Assembly: GCF_020360975.1 (NCBI RefSeq)
Contig: NW_025408677.1
Coordinates: 2,666,001 to 2,730,000, forward strand
Direction: 5' to 3'
Length of the DNA stretch: 64,000 nt
DNA from: Hirsutella rhossiliensis
Lineage: Eukaryota; Ascomycota; Sordariomycetes; Hypocreales; Ophiocordycipitaceae
Shown piece after piece: positions 37,791 to 49,921 of this stretch. The position numbers and the translations under genes were made by a program. Within the stretch, counting starts at the first letter, position 1. Each line of letters begins with the position of its first letter. A model generated the notes under the pieces. That model did not search any database. It saw only the letters and a program-made list of their open reading frames with translations, and was not told the DNA's origin.

Positions 37791-39472
37791 GACGATAGAG
37801 ACCAAAAGAAGGCTGTGGGCGGCGGTGTGGGAGTTGCTCGGTTGTGGCCGTGAGGCAGAGGCGGGGGAGGGAGAAAAGGTCTGGATTGTCTGTTCCGTGG
37901 TCGGGCCAGGAAGAGCCGGGACGGGCAGGCGACAGAAAGCAAGGCGAGAGCCAGACGGGGAGCGGCGAGCAAACAGGACAAGACGTTGCTCTGCCGCGTC
38001 GCGACACAGGCAAGGGGCCCCAGTTTGCCAGACGGGAGCTGTTCACAGGCCCGGGGCCAGTTGCCACCTCAACCGAGTCCTCCTCAGCCTCGTCGTTGTT
38101 GGCGGCTGGCCGTGAACAGCATCGCCGTACGACACTCGGCACAAAGCCCTCTCCCCCTGCCGCGTCCGTCCACTGCCGCGCAAATGCATGTATTCCGACT
38201 TACCTCGACTAACATGATTACCAGCCTTTATTTTCTTCCTTCTCTTCTCCCTTGAAGCTCGTCTGGTTTCCCGTTTAACCTTCGTACTCCCGTTCAGCAG
38301 AGGAAAATGCAAAGCCCCGGGGGAACGACGGGACGGAGGGACGTTGCGGTGGGTGGTGAATAGGGTGGTGAATAAAGAGAATAAAGAAGAGGCCAAAAGA
38401 AAATCACAAAAAAAACCCTACACGCTGCGATCCGGACACAGGGATACACGGGGGATTCGCGTTCAGGCCCAGGAACTGTATTAGGGTTGGAGCATCAAGG
38501 GTTTGTATTCGAGCGCAACGGAAGCGATGGAGTGGGTGATTTGCCGCGGGAGAGGGACGGGTTGTCGTCGATTTGCCGATCGGGATTCGTAGGTAGTCGG
38601 TAGTGAGAGAGAGAGGGAGGACGTGGGAATTAGAAAGGCAGCCTGGTCCCGAGGCTGAAAAGGCTCTTTGGCCTTAGCGTCTCTCCTCCGCCGGCCCCTT
38701 CGCAGCCTGGTACCAAGTCTCGTCGGGTACAATACAGTACAAGCTGCACGGACGAAAGTGTGCATAGTACTTGCCGGCACGCGACAAAGGCGCAGTGCCG
38801 TCAGTGCCTGCAAGGTCATCAGGTACCTTTCCGGCCTGGGCTGGTACCTCGTCCTCGACCACAAGTCGGCCCCCTGCGGGAACCAGGTGGAAAAGGAGAA
38901 AAAGGACAAAATGACCTGACTGTTTAATAAAGGAAGCCTCCTTTTGCCATCGCAGGACGCCCTCCTTGATTCCCTTCCATTTCCTTCCATTCCCATCCCC
39001 TCTTCGTCCCCTCGTGGAAAGCAGCTACAAGCTCACCTCGTCTGTCGCCCGGGTCCAACAACCCAGAGACGCAACGCACCTCATCTGGCATTCAACATCA
39101 CGCATTGCCTCAGCCTGACACTCTCGTTCCACTGCAATTCTTTAGAGTCTTCCGACTATGAGTGATGTGACCTGATACTCTCAAACGCTGTCCTCCATTC
39201 GCCATACCTCCCTCCGGGCATGCACCACTTGGTGCTCCACCCCCACGGCCAAATGCCATGCTTCCCCAGCCTCGTCTTTCTCTCCCCTGCGACTCGTTTC
39301 GGTGTAGTGTGTGGTTGGGAGGTCCTTTGTGGCCTGGGGTTGCGATCATCGCTATGACCATGTGTTGATGTGACTATTCGGGAAGGGGGAAACTCAGGTC
39401 GGTGCCAAGCACCAGCGGCTCTGCGTGTGCCGAGTGACTGCAAGCGCAGTCGAGGTGGGGGCGAGAGAGGTT
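37791..39472. other. Intergenic region between taf14 and yrb1
   Basis: About 1.7 kb with the taf14 promoter and yrb1 3' UTR. A 171-codon minus frame (38481-38996) has no features of a real protein and shares its span with open frames on the other strand. Confidence 0.5.
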
Positions 39473-40626
39473 TCAAGCGGCCGTTTCTTCGCCTGTAGCC
39501 TGCTTAAACAGCGCCTCATTCTCCCCCTGCGCCTTGAGGAAAGCGTCCTTGAACAGGTTGGCATCTGCGAGCAAAGCGTTAGTAACGCCCAAGGAGAGGC
39601 TTCGTCGGCGCCTAAAAACCTACTTTCCGAATTGGCGAAGCGGATGGCAAGCGTCACAGCCTCGGGCTCGCCCTCGCTCACGTCGGCCGCCGCGTTCCAC
39701 ACCCAGCTTCGGTCAGAGCCGACGTTGGGCGACAGCTTCATCTCGGGGACGACTACACACTCGTTAGACACTGCAAAGGGGGCAAGTGTGGTGTAGAGAC
39801 TCACTATAATGGTTGGCGCAAACCTTGAGCGTCTTGTCACGGCGCATGACCAGTCTCGTCTTACCGTTCTCCTTGTGCTTCAGCAGCCTCACGTCGCCGG
39901 TTCCACGTTCCTTCCACTCGGTCGTCTCCTTAACGAACTTGAAGAGCTTGGCGCGCATCTTGAAGACCTGGTCCTCCAATTCTTCGTTGGTCTTGGTCTC
40001 GACCTTTTCGGTGAGCTTGATGACGGGCTCAAAGTGGACGTCCTCGCTCTCGGGGGCTTCTTCCTGTGGGCCGTGGCGACCCGTCAGTAGCTGTCATTGG
40101 GGTAGGCGGCGGGGAGGGGGAGCCGTGGATCGGCTCGCGCGGACATACCTGATCACCCTTGGCCGCCTCAGCAGCTTCCCGCTGGGCCTTTGCGCTGCCC
40201 GAGTTGTCGCCCCGGCCCTCGTCATCGTCCTTCTTCTCCTTCTTGGCGCCACCGCCGAACATGGAGAAGACGGCAGAAGAGATGACGGGTTTTGTTTCGT
40301 CGGTCGCCGCGGCGGCGGATGACTAGCGCATGGTGCCATGTCAGTTCAAGCCAGCTCCCGTCACTCGCATCGACCTTGCCAAACGCCTTCCCGCTGCTGG
40401 CGACGGCCAACTAGACGGAAAAGGAGGCCAAACGGCCGTAGCCCAGCAGCAACAATGGAGTTGGCGGCGGCGGCGGCGGCGGCTTTGGCTTTGCTCGGCG
40501 TTGGGGCGAGGAGATTCGTACCTCATTTTCCGTGGCCGACTTGGTCTCGTCGGCGGCAACAGACTTGGCCTCGTCGACGGGCTGCGTCCCCTCGACCTTG
40601 GGCTCGGTGTTCTCCGTGGAAGACAT
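39473..40626 (-). CDS. yrb1: Ran-binding protein 1 homologue (Yrb1/Sbp1)
   Basis: Cytosolic co-activator of RanGAP that releases RanGTP from exported karyopherins. Exons: 40626-40522, 40322-40149, 40063-39805, 39752-39624, 39564-39473; 252 aa. The first ~95 residues are Glu/Lys/Ala-rich and unstructured. The Ran-binding domain starts at [15 protein letters not shown] and continues through [50 protein letters not shown], and [16 protein letters not shown], with the usual basic and aromatic Ran-contact positions. [15 protein letters not shown] closes the domain. All four introns (52-199 nt) have GT...AG ends and keep the frame. Confidence 0.93.
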
Positions 40627-41539
40627 GGTTTCTTGCTTTGTTGTTTTCGAACCGCTTCGCCGTCGGATGCTTGATAGTCTATGTGACGCGCAGAGAGAGG
40701 GGTGAAAAACAAGAACCTGGTCAGCGTCGCAGCCCAAAAGCCAGTCATAAAGTAGATTTGCCATTTTACCCCTCCAGAGCAACAACGCTTGGCCGCCCCA
40801 CCGGCCGCGCAACTGCATGGGTAGTAGACCTACAAGAGCTACCTACCTACTACATACAGTACCTACCTACCTAGGTAAGGTTGGTAGTACGTTAATGTGT
40901 AAGTTACTTTGTTGCCTTTTGACTGCGCGGTGAGCAGGGACCGGTCTTGTCGCGATACTGGGTCTCTCTGTCGGATCGATTTTTGTAGCATGCTTTGCAA
41001 TGCTTTGCAGAGAGGGCAGGCGAGTGAGTGGTAATTGGCGAAAAGCTTCTCGTCCAGTCCTGATAATAAATGGATGTGCCCCCTCTCTCTTCCTTGCTGG
41101 CAGCACACACAGCTTTTTTTGACCCAAGGTCACTTTCCGCGCCGGGCCACCGCTTGGCTAAAGTACCAGCCAAGTACAGGGTACAGGGTATCTTTGCTTG
41201 CTTGTCTGCCCTTCGACCTTCAGGGTGCCACGACACGTGAAGGCCGCTTCATCTCGACACTGCGGCAAACAGATCGTGCCGTATCATTCAATCACTCGCC
41301 CATCACGCCCTTTTTCCGCCGTCCTTTTCGCGCTGCAAGGGGTGACTGGCGAGAATCAGGTGGCATCGGCAGTGTACCAAGAGACTGCTCCTCCGTACGA
41401 GAATCAAGATAACCGGTGACTCTACTAAAAGCAACTGTATTGATTGCGAGTCCTTAAAACTCCAGCCCATTCCTTGTCGTCCAAGCCTAGCTATCCGGAA
41501 CCCCATGCATAAACCATAGAGATCAACCATAGTATGCAT
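40627..41539. other. Intergenic region upstream of yrb1
   Basis: About 0.9 kb with the yrb1 promoter. A TACCTACCTAC-type patch lies at 40840-40875. No gene supported. Confidence 0.5.
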
Positions 41540-43369
41540 CTAGTGGCACCGGCCCTGCCGCAGCATTCTCGGCCAGAGCTGTGACCCAGTCTCCACCTTG
41601 ACCTGGTGTCGTCTGGCCCGGCCCGCCTCCTTGGCCGCCGCGTGCTTCTTTGCTACGAATTCCTTTGCTTTGCGCTGATAGTCGTCATGCTCGTCCTTGC
41701 GTCCCGTTGCGTCGAGCCACCACAGCTTCGCTGAAATCCGGGCATCGAGCAGGACAAGCTGCAGCTGGCTCTGGACGTCTCGCACCCGGTTCAACTGTTC
41801 CTTGGCTTGCCGCGAGGCGGCACCAAGATTATTGGCAAAATCCTCAGTCGCACCCGCGATGCGACTCTGCGCATTGGCCTTGGCACCTCCGAGAGACTGC
41901 CGAGCCCCGGAGAGCGCGTTATCGAGCCGACCGAGCAAGTCGTCGGAGACGAAAACAACGCTGTCGGATACCGCACCCAGTGACCGCCTGGCTCCCTCGA
42001 AGCAACGTTCTGCCTCCTGCGCAACCGCGGGAACGAGACCCGACAGGTCATGCGCCAGATTCCTGGTCATTTCCAGAGCCTCTTCCATTACGCCCTTTCC
42101 AAAGTGGACCTTAACCATCCTTTGAACCCTCGGGCGACAAGTGGCCTCCAGAGACAGGCTGACAACGCCGTAAGCCTCCTTCTTGGGGAATCTGAGAAGG
42201 ATGCCCTCGTCGACTGGCGATGACGACGTCTCGACCTGGCGGCCGTCTCTGACGGCGTTGACCGCCAAGCAGTCCCTTGCCAGCCAGGCTTGCTTGACAT
42301 ATCCGGGGACGTGAACCAGTATATCGGTTTGAGCTTGGGGGGTGAAGGAGATGGAGGGCTTTCGGGCGCCAAAGAGCCACTCGTCCGATGTCCCATCGCG
42401 GAGCGGTATCAAGCCCATTCCGCCAGCCGACGGGGGGCGGGGACGAGCTCGGGAAGAGGGCCTGGCCGTGGAGACGACGATGGACGTTGTCGTGGCCGTG
42501 ACCGTGGAGACCACGGTCGAGGGGTGCGATCTGGAGTTCTCGGCGAGATTGTGGTCCATGACAGAGATCCAGGCGGCGAGGGCAGCCGTAAACAGCAGGG
42601 GAATGAGGGCCGCCGAGGTCGTCTCCACGACGTAGTCCTTGACACGAGCCCCAACCTGCCAAAGGTGGGCAAGCCTGTTGTTGGAGCGTGCCCGATGGCT
42701 CTCTGGTTTTCCAGCAGGCGGCTGTCCAGGAAGTTGAAAGTCCAAAGACGGGATGCCCGCGAGCTTACTCACCTCGGGCGTCGAGATGGAAGGTGTCCCG
42801 AGACTATGTTGGGTATACTCGAGGGAGGACCGAGAGCAAGCCTCATCTCTGATCTCGGGGTCGTCCGGGTTGTGATCCTGGGCGACGAGGGTATCGTCGT
42901 TTTCGTCAACTCGTTGGGCTTCGTCGTCGTTGCTCTCGTCGACTCCCTCGTATGACGGCGTGCGGGGCAGCACGTCGACGTCATCGGCGAGCGACTCGCC
43001 GTCGTGCGTGTATTCGGTGCCGTCGAGGCTGTGGACATCATCGGGGCGATGGGGGTCGAGGGAGCCGACCGAGTCGCCCATGGACTCGGTGTAGTTGCCA
43101 TCCTGGGACTCACTGTCGGTGCCGGTGATCAGCTCATACGTGGACTCGGCCAGGCCAGTATCCTCTGTGGCAGTGGTCAGGCGCATTATGTCGGGATCGC
43201 TGGCGGAAATCCAGTTGGCCAGACGCCGATTTCCTTGCGGGCGAGGGAAACGAAGAAAGGGCTCTGAACTGGACAGGACGGGCTGCGGGGTGGGCGTCGG
43301 GCGGGCGGATGGTATATCACGACGGTTTGTGGGCGGAGGCGTCGACGCAGCGGAGGCCTGCTCTTCCAT
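41540..43369 (-). CDS. Unrecognised single-pass membrane protein
   Basis: Intronless frame of 609 aa from an ATG at 43369. I do not recognise the family. The first ~235 residues are acidic and disordered (many Asp/Glu/Ser). One hydrophobic segment near residues 250-272 (SAALIPLLFTAALAAWISV) predicts a single membrane span. A region around FTPQAQTDILVHVPGYVKQ to VVSLSLEA may be a beta-rich domain, and the last ~200 residues are long amphipathic helices (QAKEQLNRVRDVQSQLQLV) ending in a basic stretch KKHAAAKEAGRARRHQ. Coding status is supported by length, a consistent domain layout and its position between confirmed genes. Function unknown. Confidence 0.75.
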   Translation of the reverse strand: MEEQASAASTPPPTNRRDIPSARPTPTPQPVLSSSEPFLRFPRPQGNRRLANWISASDPDIMRLTTATEDTGLAESTYELITGTDSESQDGNYTESMGDSVGSLDPHRPDDVHSLDGTEYTHDGESLADDVDVLPRTPSYEGVDESNDDEAQRVDENDDTLVAQDHNPDDPEIRDEACSRSSLEYTQHSLGTPSISTPEVSKLAGIPSLDFQLPGQPPAGKPESHRARSNNRLAHLWQVGARVKDYVVETTSAALIPLLFTAALAAWISVMDHNLAENSRSHPSTVVSTVTATTTSIVVSTARPSSRARPRPPSAGGMGLIPLRDGTSDEWLFGARKPSISFTPQAQTDILVHVPGYVKQAWLARDCLAVNAVRDGRQVETSSSPVDEGILLRFPKKEAYGVVSLSLEATCRPRVQRMVKVHFGKGVMEEALEMTRNLAHDLSGLVPAVAQEAERCFEGARRSLGAVSDSVVFVSDDLLGRLDNALSGARQSLGGAKANAQSRIAGATEDFANNLGAASRQAKEQLNRVRDVQSQLQLVLLDARISAKLWWLDATGRKDEHDDYQRKAKEFVAKKHAAAKEAGRARRHQVKVETGSQLWPRMLRQGRCH

Positions 43370-45500
43370 AACTTGGCGTCAGCAGGTCGACTTTGGATCG
43401 TCTTTGCCAGCGAGGCTCTCGTTGTCATGAAGCAAGTCTGAGGCGGGAGCGGCACGCATGAACGACGGTGGGAGCTAGTGACGTGACGGACGAGGCGGGG
43501 CAGTCCAAGGGGACAGACAAATGAGACAGGAAGAGCAGGCAAGGGCAAGGGGCTTTCTTTTCGGGCGAGGGTTGCGAACGAACTGACCACCATGTAGAAA
43601 AGGCGAAGAAGAGGCAAAGTCTAGCCAAGTGTCATTCGAAGCACGGCTCGCCGCTGCCTGGTGACGGCCCGTCGAAATCTAATAAGCCTGAGGCTGACTT
43701 GTTCAGGTAGGCTGGTAAGAGGAGGTGGGGTAGTTGGGTAGGTGGGTAGGCGGGCACCCAGAGGGGCGGGGCGTCATCAGGCGGGCGTGACCTCGGGGCC
43801 TGGATGATTCGTTCAGCGTGCAGGTTGCTGTTGTTGTTGGGGGAGATATGGCGTGCCGTGGAAACGTGACGGTGCGTGAAGGTGGTTTGAGAGCATGGGC
43901 AGGTAATAATACAGTATGTATGTATATACGTAGGTAGGTAGTTAAGGTAGGTCGGGAGTCTGGGAAGGAGAGACCAAGGCCGAGGGCAGGAGGGACAAGA
44001 CGGACGGAACGACCCTTCTTTGTTGGGTCGAGGTAATAAACAGTACTTGTACGATGTACCTTACGTACTTACCTACCTCTACCTACCTATTTACTCGCCT
44101 CCAAAGACTGTAAAGTGCAAGAACTGCCTCTTTCTTTCTTCCTCTGCCTCAGGTCACCCACGTGGATGCTCGGCGCCCCCAACAAGGAAGAGTACAGTAG
44201 GTACCTCCCGACACATATCCATCTTCAGGTCCCAAGTTAACTTTGGGGGCATTTTCGAGGATTAGGATGGGCAAAGCACACAAAAGGTTGACACGCAGGC
44301 TGCCATCCAAAAAGTATCTCGACGACTGACTACATGCATGCCATTTCCATTAATAGTGGTTTCGCTAGGTGCAGGCTCAAACCTACAGTACCTCGCCTCT
44401 CCAAAGGTGCGCCCGTCCCGCCATGGCCTCTCCGTAAACGCAGCGAGTGACACGGCCGCCAGCCCTGGACTGGATTGTAGCAGCAGTCGTCCTCGTCACG
44501 GACTGGGCTCCCAGAGGTTGCCAGGCAAGTCGTCATGCCAAGGTGTTCTTTGGTGGCGACCGTGCACCGAATCTGTACCCCGTATTCTTGGCCCCCGCTT
44601 GGCTGCTGTTCCGATGCTGCTCCGATGCTGCTCCGTCACGATCCCCTACCCTACCGACACGTGCATGCAGACAACGCAAGGGGGATACAAGGTACACGCT
44701 TCACTCGCACGCCACATCAGAGGAGCATGTGAATTTGACAATGCATGTGTCATTATCATCGTGAATAGCCATCTTCGTCTTCCTTGTGTCGCCTGAACCA
44801 ACGCCTCTCCGACTCTCTCATGCCCCAAACCCTTGAGCCCTCCTCCCCCATATCGGCGTATCCATCTCCTCCAAGCCCCCGGGGGCGCGCAACCAACAAC
44901 TCGTCTATAACAACAAAGCAGGACGGGAGGACGAGAAAAGCGGTCAAGACAACAAAAGCGAGAGAGAAGAGTGCAAAGCAAAGGTTTGGTCGTACATGGT
45001 GATACACGAGCCCCACCAGGAAAAACATAATCGGGGCTTGGGGGGATGGAGGAAGAAGAAACGCCAGCGAAAAGATGGGCTTACGCCATGCCAGCCCCTA
45101 ACCCATCCGCCAACAGAAAAAGAAGACGTGGGCGTGCCGCTTGAATCCAACGTCGACGGCCAGCCCAATCCATGCGTAGACCAAAAAAAAAAGAATGCAA
45201 GGACTGCTTCCACCATGCCATGACACCTCTATTCCGTCCCACAACTCCAGTGATTCGGCAAGAAAATACCCAAACAGCAAACAAAATCATGATTTGGCGT
45301 GAAAGGGATTGTAGGATGCGTGGTTAGAGGTAGGTCGCCAAGCAAAGACAAGGCGGGGTATCGTTGTAGTGAGAAAATGGTTGATGGCTTCCCGGCAAGG
45401 GGGGAAGAGGGAGCAGGCTCGTCTTGGAGCGAGCGATGCAAGACGCGGCAGGCTCTCCAGTGTCCCATCAAAGGCGCAACCGCAGACCCCAGGCCCCTGA
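43370..45500. other. Intergenic region
   Basis: About 2.1 kb. It contains TAGGTAGG/TACCTACC patches at 43920-43960 and 44060-44100, and otherwise no supported gene. It should hold the promoter of the membrane-protein gene and the 3' UTR of the phosducin-like gene. Confidence 0.5.
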
Positions 45501-46433
45501 CTACAAGACGTGGTGTCTTCGCAGTATCCTCTTGAGCGAGTCGGCGGCAAAGGGCTCGTCATCCGACATCATCTCAATGATGCCCGTCAGGTTGGCAAAC
45601 AGGTCTCCCTGGTTGCGGTAGGCCAGGAGCGACGGCACGGCGGCCGGGTCGAACTCGATTTCGTCGTAGTTGACCTTGACAAAGTGTATCGTCGGGTTCT
45701 CCTTGACGAGGGGCAGCAAGGCCGACTCGATGGTGGCGGAAACGTCGCACTATCGCGCCCGGGGTTAGCAACGGCTTGCGACGCCAAGTAGAGAGAGAGC
45801 GCGAGGCCTTACCTCATGGTCGGCGACAAAGACAACCACCTTTGTCTCCCTGTTGACCTTTTCGATGGCGTCGAGGTAGCCCATGGCATCCACCCGGTCG
45901 AGACGGCCGTAGATGCGGACGCTTGGGCTCGTTCTCCGGCTGCGGATGGCTAGGTTGGCATCCGTCTCGAGCTCGCGCCGCCGGCTCTCGCGCCACTGCT
46001 GCAGAAAGGCCTCCTCGTCCGACTCGTCGAGGCCGTGGGTGCTGCGGGCATCCTCATCCGTCTCGCTTTCGCTGCGGGAGCCATTGGCGACGACGCCGGC
46101 CATGCCGAGGATGCTGCGGCGGGCCGACTTTGCGCGGTCAATCCATTTGCTGCGGCGGGCCGTCTGGAAGGCCCGGGCGTCGGCAATGACGCCCTTGACG
46201 CCCGTGGCGCAACCGCTGTCGAAGGAGGCGGGCGGGAGCTTGAGCTCCGAGGAAGCCGTGGGCATGCGCATGGCGGCGTCGACGTGGGCGTTGCGGTAGG
46301 CAGACTCGTCGGAGTCGGAGTCGTCGCGGGGGTTGCGATCGGGGTCGGGGTGGTCCTCGGGGTGAAGAGTCTCGCGATGGGTGTTGCTTGCGATCAGGTC
46401 GTTGAACTCTTCTTGGGCGGCAGCGGCAGCCAT
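45501..46433 (-). CDS. Phosducin-like protein, G-beta/gamma assembly chaperone
   Basis: Homologue of BDM-1/PhnA-type phosducin-like proteins, which work with the CCT chaperonin to fold G-beta and load G-gamma. Exons 46433-45813 and 45749-45501 with a 63-nt intron; 289 aa. The helix-1 signature appears as CATGVKGVIADARAFQ (residues ~75-90), close to the phosducin TGPKGVIxD motif. An acidic Asp/Glu stretch and LDESDEEAFLQQWRESRRRE follow. The C-terminal half is thioredoxin-like (RLDRVDAMGYLDAIEKVN, VVVFVADHE, HFVKVNYDEIEFD, VPSLLAYRNQGDLFANL) without a redox CxxC. It lies on the same strand as, and next to, the G-beta gene, its expected client. Confidence 0.9.
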
Positions 46434-46618
46434 GACGGGAGACGAGACGGACGGAGCCGAAGGCCAAGGGTGTGCGGGCAGCGGCTACTTTTTGTAGAGA
46501 AGAGAAGACGGACGGGGTGGAGCAGGGGGAGGGGAGGGGGGGGAGGGGCAAGAGGTTGGACGACTGGGGGGCGACCAGGATGTGCTTTGAGATTATGTGT
46601 ATATGCGCAATGCGAGCG

Positions 46619-46645
46619 AGGGCTGTGAGGGCTGTGAGGGCTGTG
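46619..46645. repeat. Three tandem copies of AGGGCTGTG
   Basis: Nine-base unit repeated three times upstream of the phosducin-like gene. Confidence 0.6.
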
Positions 46646-47495
46646 TATGGTATCGGCTGATGTTTCTAGAAGGAATGGAACGAGGTGGGAGCGGAGCAGG
46701 CAGGGCATAAAGGGAAAAAGGAAGAAAAGCCGCAGCGACACCACGAGGAGGCCCAGGGGGGGGGGGGAGGCAGAGGCAGAGGGGCCGGGGTTTGAGGAGG
46801 AGGCGAGGGTGACCCACTCGCTTGGAATTATTCTTTTTCGTCGTGCACTCTTGATGCGACACGAGGTTAGTTTCAGGATCTCGCGGCAGAGAACAGGACG
46901 GGAAGAAAAGGGGCGTCGGAGGCCGCGGGAGGGCGCGGTAGAGGGAAGGGAAGGGGGGGAAAAGGGATGCAAGAAAGAGCTGGACGGACATGTTTGTTGG
47001 GGCGCCCGTGCTGATGCGACAAATGGACAACATGATGGTTTTTTCGGTCCCTTGTTTTATCGTCTGGATTCTATCCCTATCCGGACTCGCGTGCTCTTTA
47101 CCCGCTTGGGGACGCCGCCGAGCGCGTCATGGTAAGGCTCGCTCGCCATTGACGTTAGTGGCCGCCTGTTAAGGGCATGGCCAGAAAGTCAGGACTCTGC
47201 ACGCATTATCGACACTATTCATGTCCTCGTATGCGCGTTTCATGCCCAGCCCTGTCTGTTGTTTTCCATTAAGCTCGTTCTCGGCTCGCCCATCAGCCGG
47301 GCTGGCGGTTCATTCAAGCGTTTGTTTCCCTCTTGCCTGCAACCCTCCAACAGGCCAGCCGGCGGCGGCTGCACCGTATCATCGCCACGAGCCCCCCCGG
47401 CCACCCGCATCCTCCTTTTCCCCATGGACGACGACGGACCGACCCTGCAGGCCCCAAACACCGGTCCAGCTGCCGTTGCGCCCGCCTATTTGCGC

Positions 47496-47558
47496 GGGCA
47501 AGGGCAAGGCCAGGGCAAGGCCAGGGCAAGGCCAGGGCAAGGCCAAGGCAGGGCAGGG
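47496..47558. repeat. Minisatellite with an 11-bp GGGCAAGGCCA unit
   Basis: About four to five near-perfect copies of GGGCAAGGCCA in a row, degenerating at the right end. It lies in non-coding DNA. Confidence 0.8.
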
Positions 47559-47850
47559 ATCCTCCAGGCGACTCCATCCAGGTGACATCTGCAGAGGCCA
47601 CGACGACTTTATTACTTTTATTACGTACGGATAGGCGCCATCATGTTGGTGGAGAGGAGGGACGAGATGGATGCACTTGGTCATGGATGGACTCGTCACC
47701 TTGGCGGCCGATCCCCATGTCGCCCGAGCCATGCCATGCCATCTCATGACCCTTTCTGTTGTACCATGTAAAAATAGCTCTCTCGTCTCCCGCCGGCCCA
47801 ATAATACGAGTCAAGCCAAACAAACTCGTTCGTTGCTTCTGTGTCGCGCG

Positions 47851-47879
47851 ATTCATTCACTCATTCATTCATTCATTCA
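47851..47879. repeat. (ATTC)n microsatellite
   Basis: About seven ATTC units with one interruption (ACTC), followed by a second shorter ATTCATTC. Confidence 0.75.
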
Positions 47880-49261
47880 AACCATTCATTCACTGTCCGT
47901 CCGTCACGGCCGCCGTTTCATCACCAAGCGCGTTTCATCCCCCACGCTCCAAACACACGCAACCACGCAACCACGACGCCTGCTCAGCCTCAGCTAGCCC
48001 AAACCTGTGATTACATGGTGCATAGTTATGGCTCGGCACATCGTGCACGACCCCCAACACCCCCAACTACCGGCTCGTCAGTCCACGCACGCACTCGCTC
48101 TAGGCCCTCTCGGCGAGTCCGGAACCCATGCTCCACCACCATCCGCGCGCGCCATGTCCGTCCGCCCCTGGCCGCATGCGTGCCCTCACCGCCAACACAT
48201 TCTTTTCTCCTTCGTGTCTTGTGTAGTTACAACGTGCTGTACATACCAAAGCATGCGTGCAGCTACCGCTCGTGAGACGGCATCAAGCCAGTCCTGCCGT
48301 CTCTGCTTGTTTGGTCCTCGATTTGGTGGTCGACCCGTCGTAGACCTCTTTCACTTGGTAGCCATGGTCAAATCACTCTTCTTCAAAGCAAAGGCGCTAG
48401 AAGAAAGAGAGAAGCCTCCTGACCAGGGGAGCCTGCGAGGAATTCTCCTCTCCGCCGCCCGTCGGCTCATCACCGAAGCCCCATGACGGCCCCGTCCTTG
48501 TGCCTCTCTTCGGATATTTAATATGGGACAATATTGGTGCTTGACTCCATGTCATACAGGACACTTGTTGCTTGGCTTCAGCCACTCTGTGAAATAATCA
48601 GGCCCATCATCTCGGCCAATACCCAGTCGAATACGTAGTTGAAAATATCGTGAATCCATCCGCATTCGCCCTCAGGGGCTCTGCTGATCCGCGCTGACTC
48701 ATGAATGACTAATGCCGCCGTGTCGTGCCCCCCTGCTGCTCCATGCTGCTCCATGCCTCGACGGCAAATGCATGGGGCGAATGCACTGGGCGAATGCACA
48801 GGGCGAACGCACATAATTACCAGCCTTCCTGCCTCTGCCCTCAACTCGACCATGACTTGCCACCATGCGTCTCCGCCTTCTCCTCGGACTCGACTCTTCT
48901 TCCAAGCAGCCTGCGCGCAATTCCCCGCAACGAGCGCTCCTCATCAATTTCCTCCCTGCGCAGAGTCAGCTCTTGTCCGCAACCTCGCCCCCTCGACCGC
49001 CGCCCCAGCTATCTACAATCAACCCGTCCACTCTTGAACACTCTCGTCGCGACGTTTAAACAATCTCGCCACGTTGCGACACCCCGGCCGCCCACGTATC
49101 TGCTCGCTCGCTTGCCCCCCCTCCCCATGCCTAGTCGTGCCCCTCGGCAGCCATGGCTCGGTGCCACCGACTACAGAGTACCACAGGCAGGGCTCGCTGG
49201 CCACCGTCTTGTCCGCGCGTGTACCTCACCGTCCCAGCCAGACAGCACTTTCGCGCTCAGG

Positions 49262-49921
49262 GCATGTTGGTGCAAACTCCAAGACTGAGCGAAGCCACGA
49301 CGAGCTGGCTTCGAAAAGAAGCAAGCCTTCGAAGCCAGCCGTCAAGCGGTAGCATCGGCAGCGTGACCTCGGGTATCATGATTCTGCGATTCTGCGCTGG
49401 CCGTCTCCGGAGCGCAGTCCAGTATTCCGCCAACCGCAAGCTGCAAAGTAGTCTCGGGTCGCCTGGGCCTGGGCCCTTTGTCGGCCGAGATGCTGGCTGC
49501 GAACTGATGGCCAACCGTAGTCCATTCTTTCTGCCTAGTTCGGGAAGCATGCGTTGCTGCGCCTCGTCAACAGCATCGCCCATCTTGCCAGCCGCCGTGG
49601 CTTGGTGCCAAGCGCCCTTCAAGCCCTCGTCAAGCTCCGCTGAAGATTGGGACAAAACGAGAGAAAGTCGGGGAGCCCGGCAGGTCGTTGTAGCAGCATC
49701 ATGTTGTGGAATGTCTTCTGCGTCAGACAATGCGGACACACCAAGGCCCAGACATTGACCAGATCCAAATCCCCAAGCACAGAAAACGGTTCGTCAAGAT
49801 CCACGAGTCCGCATGTTGGAAGAAAGGTTCGGCTTTGGAAAGAAAGAGGACACTGATGCTTCCGTGTTGGTATCATCTCCCACTACCTCACTCCCGAGCC
49901 GACCTTCGCCCCCACCATCGT
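49262..49921 (+). other. Possible multi-exon gene, unresolved
   Basis: Three short stretches have protein-like composition but lie in different frames: one around 49345-49480 (RFCAGRLRSAVQYSANRKLQ), one directly after an acceptor-like TTTCTGCCTAG at 49539 (FGKHALLRLVNSIAHLASRR, continuing with GLVPSALQALVKLR), and one at 49760-49921 (TVRQDPRVRMLEERFGFGKK). They could be exons of a small gene, but I could not find donors that join them cleanly, and I recognise no family. Equally, they may be chance or a decayed gene. Confidence 0.25.

Noticed and set aside
38481..38996. 171-codon minus-strand frame between taf14 and yrb1
   Set aside because: No ordered segments or motifs and it covers promoter-like sequence.
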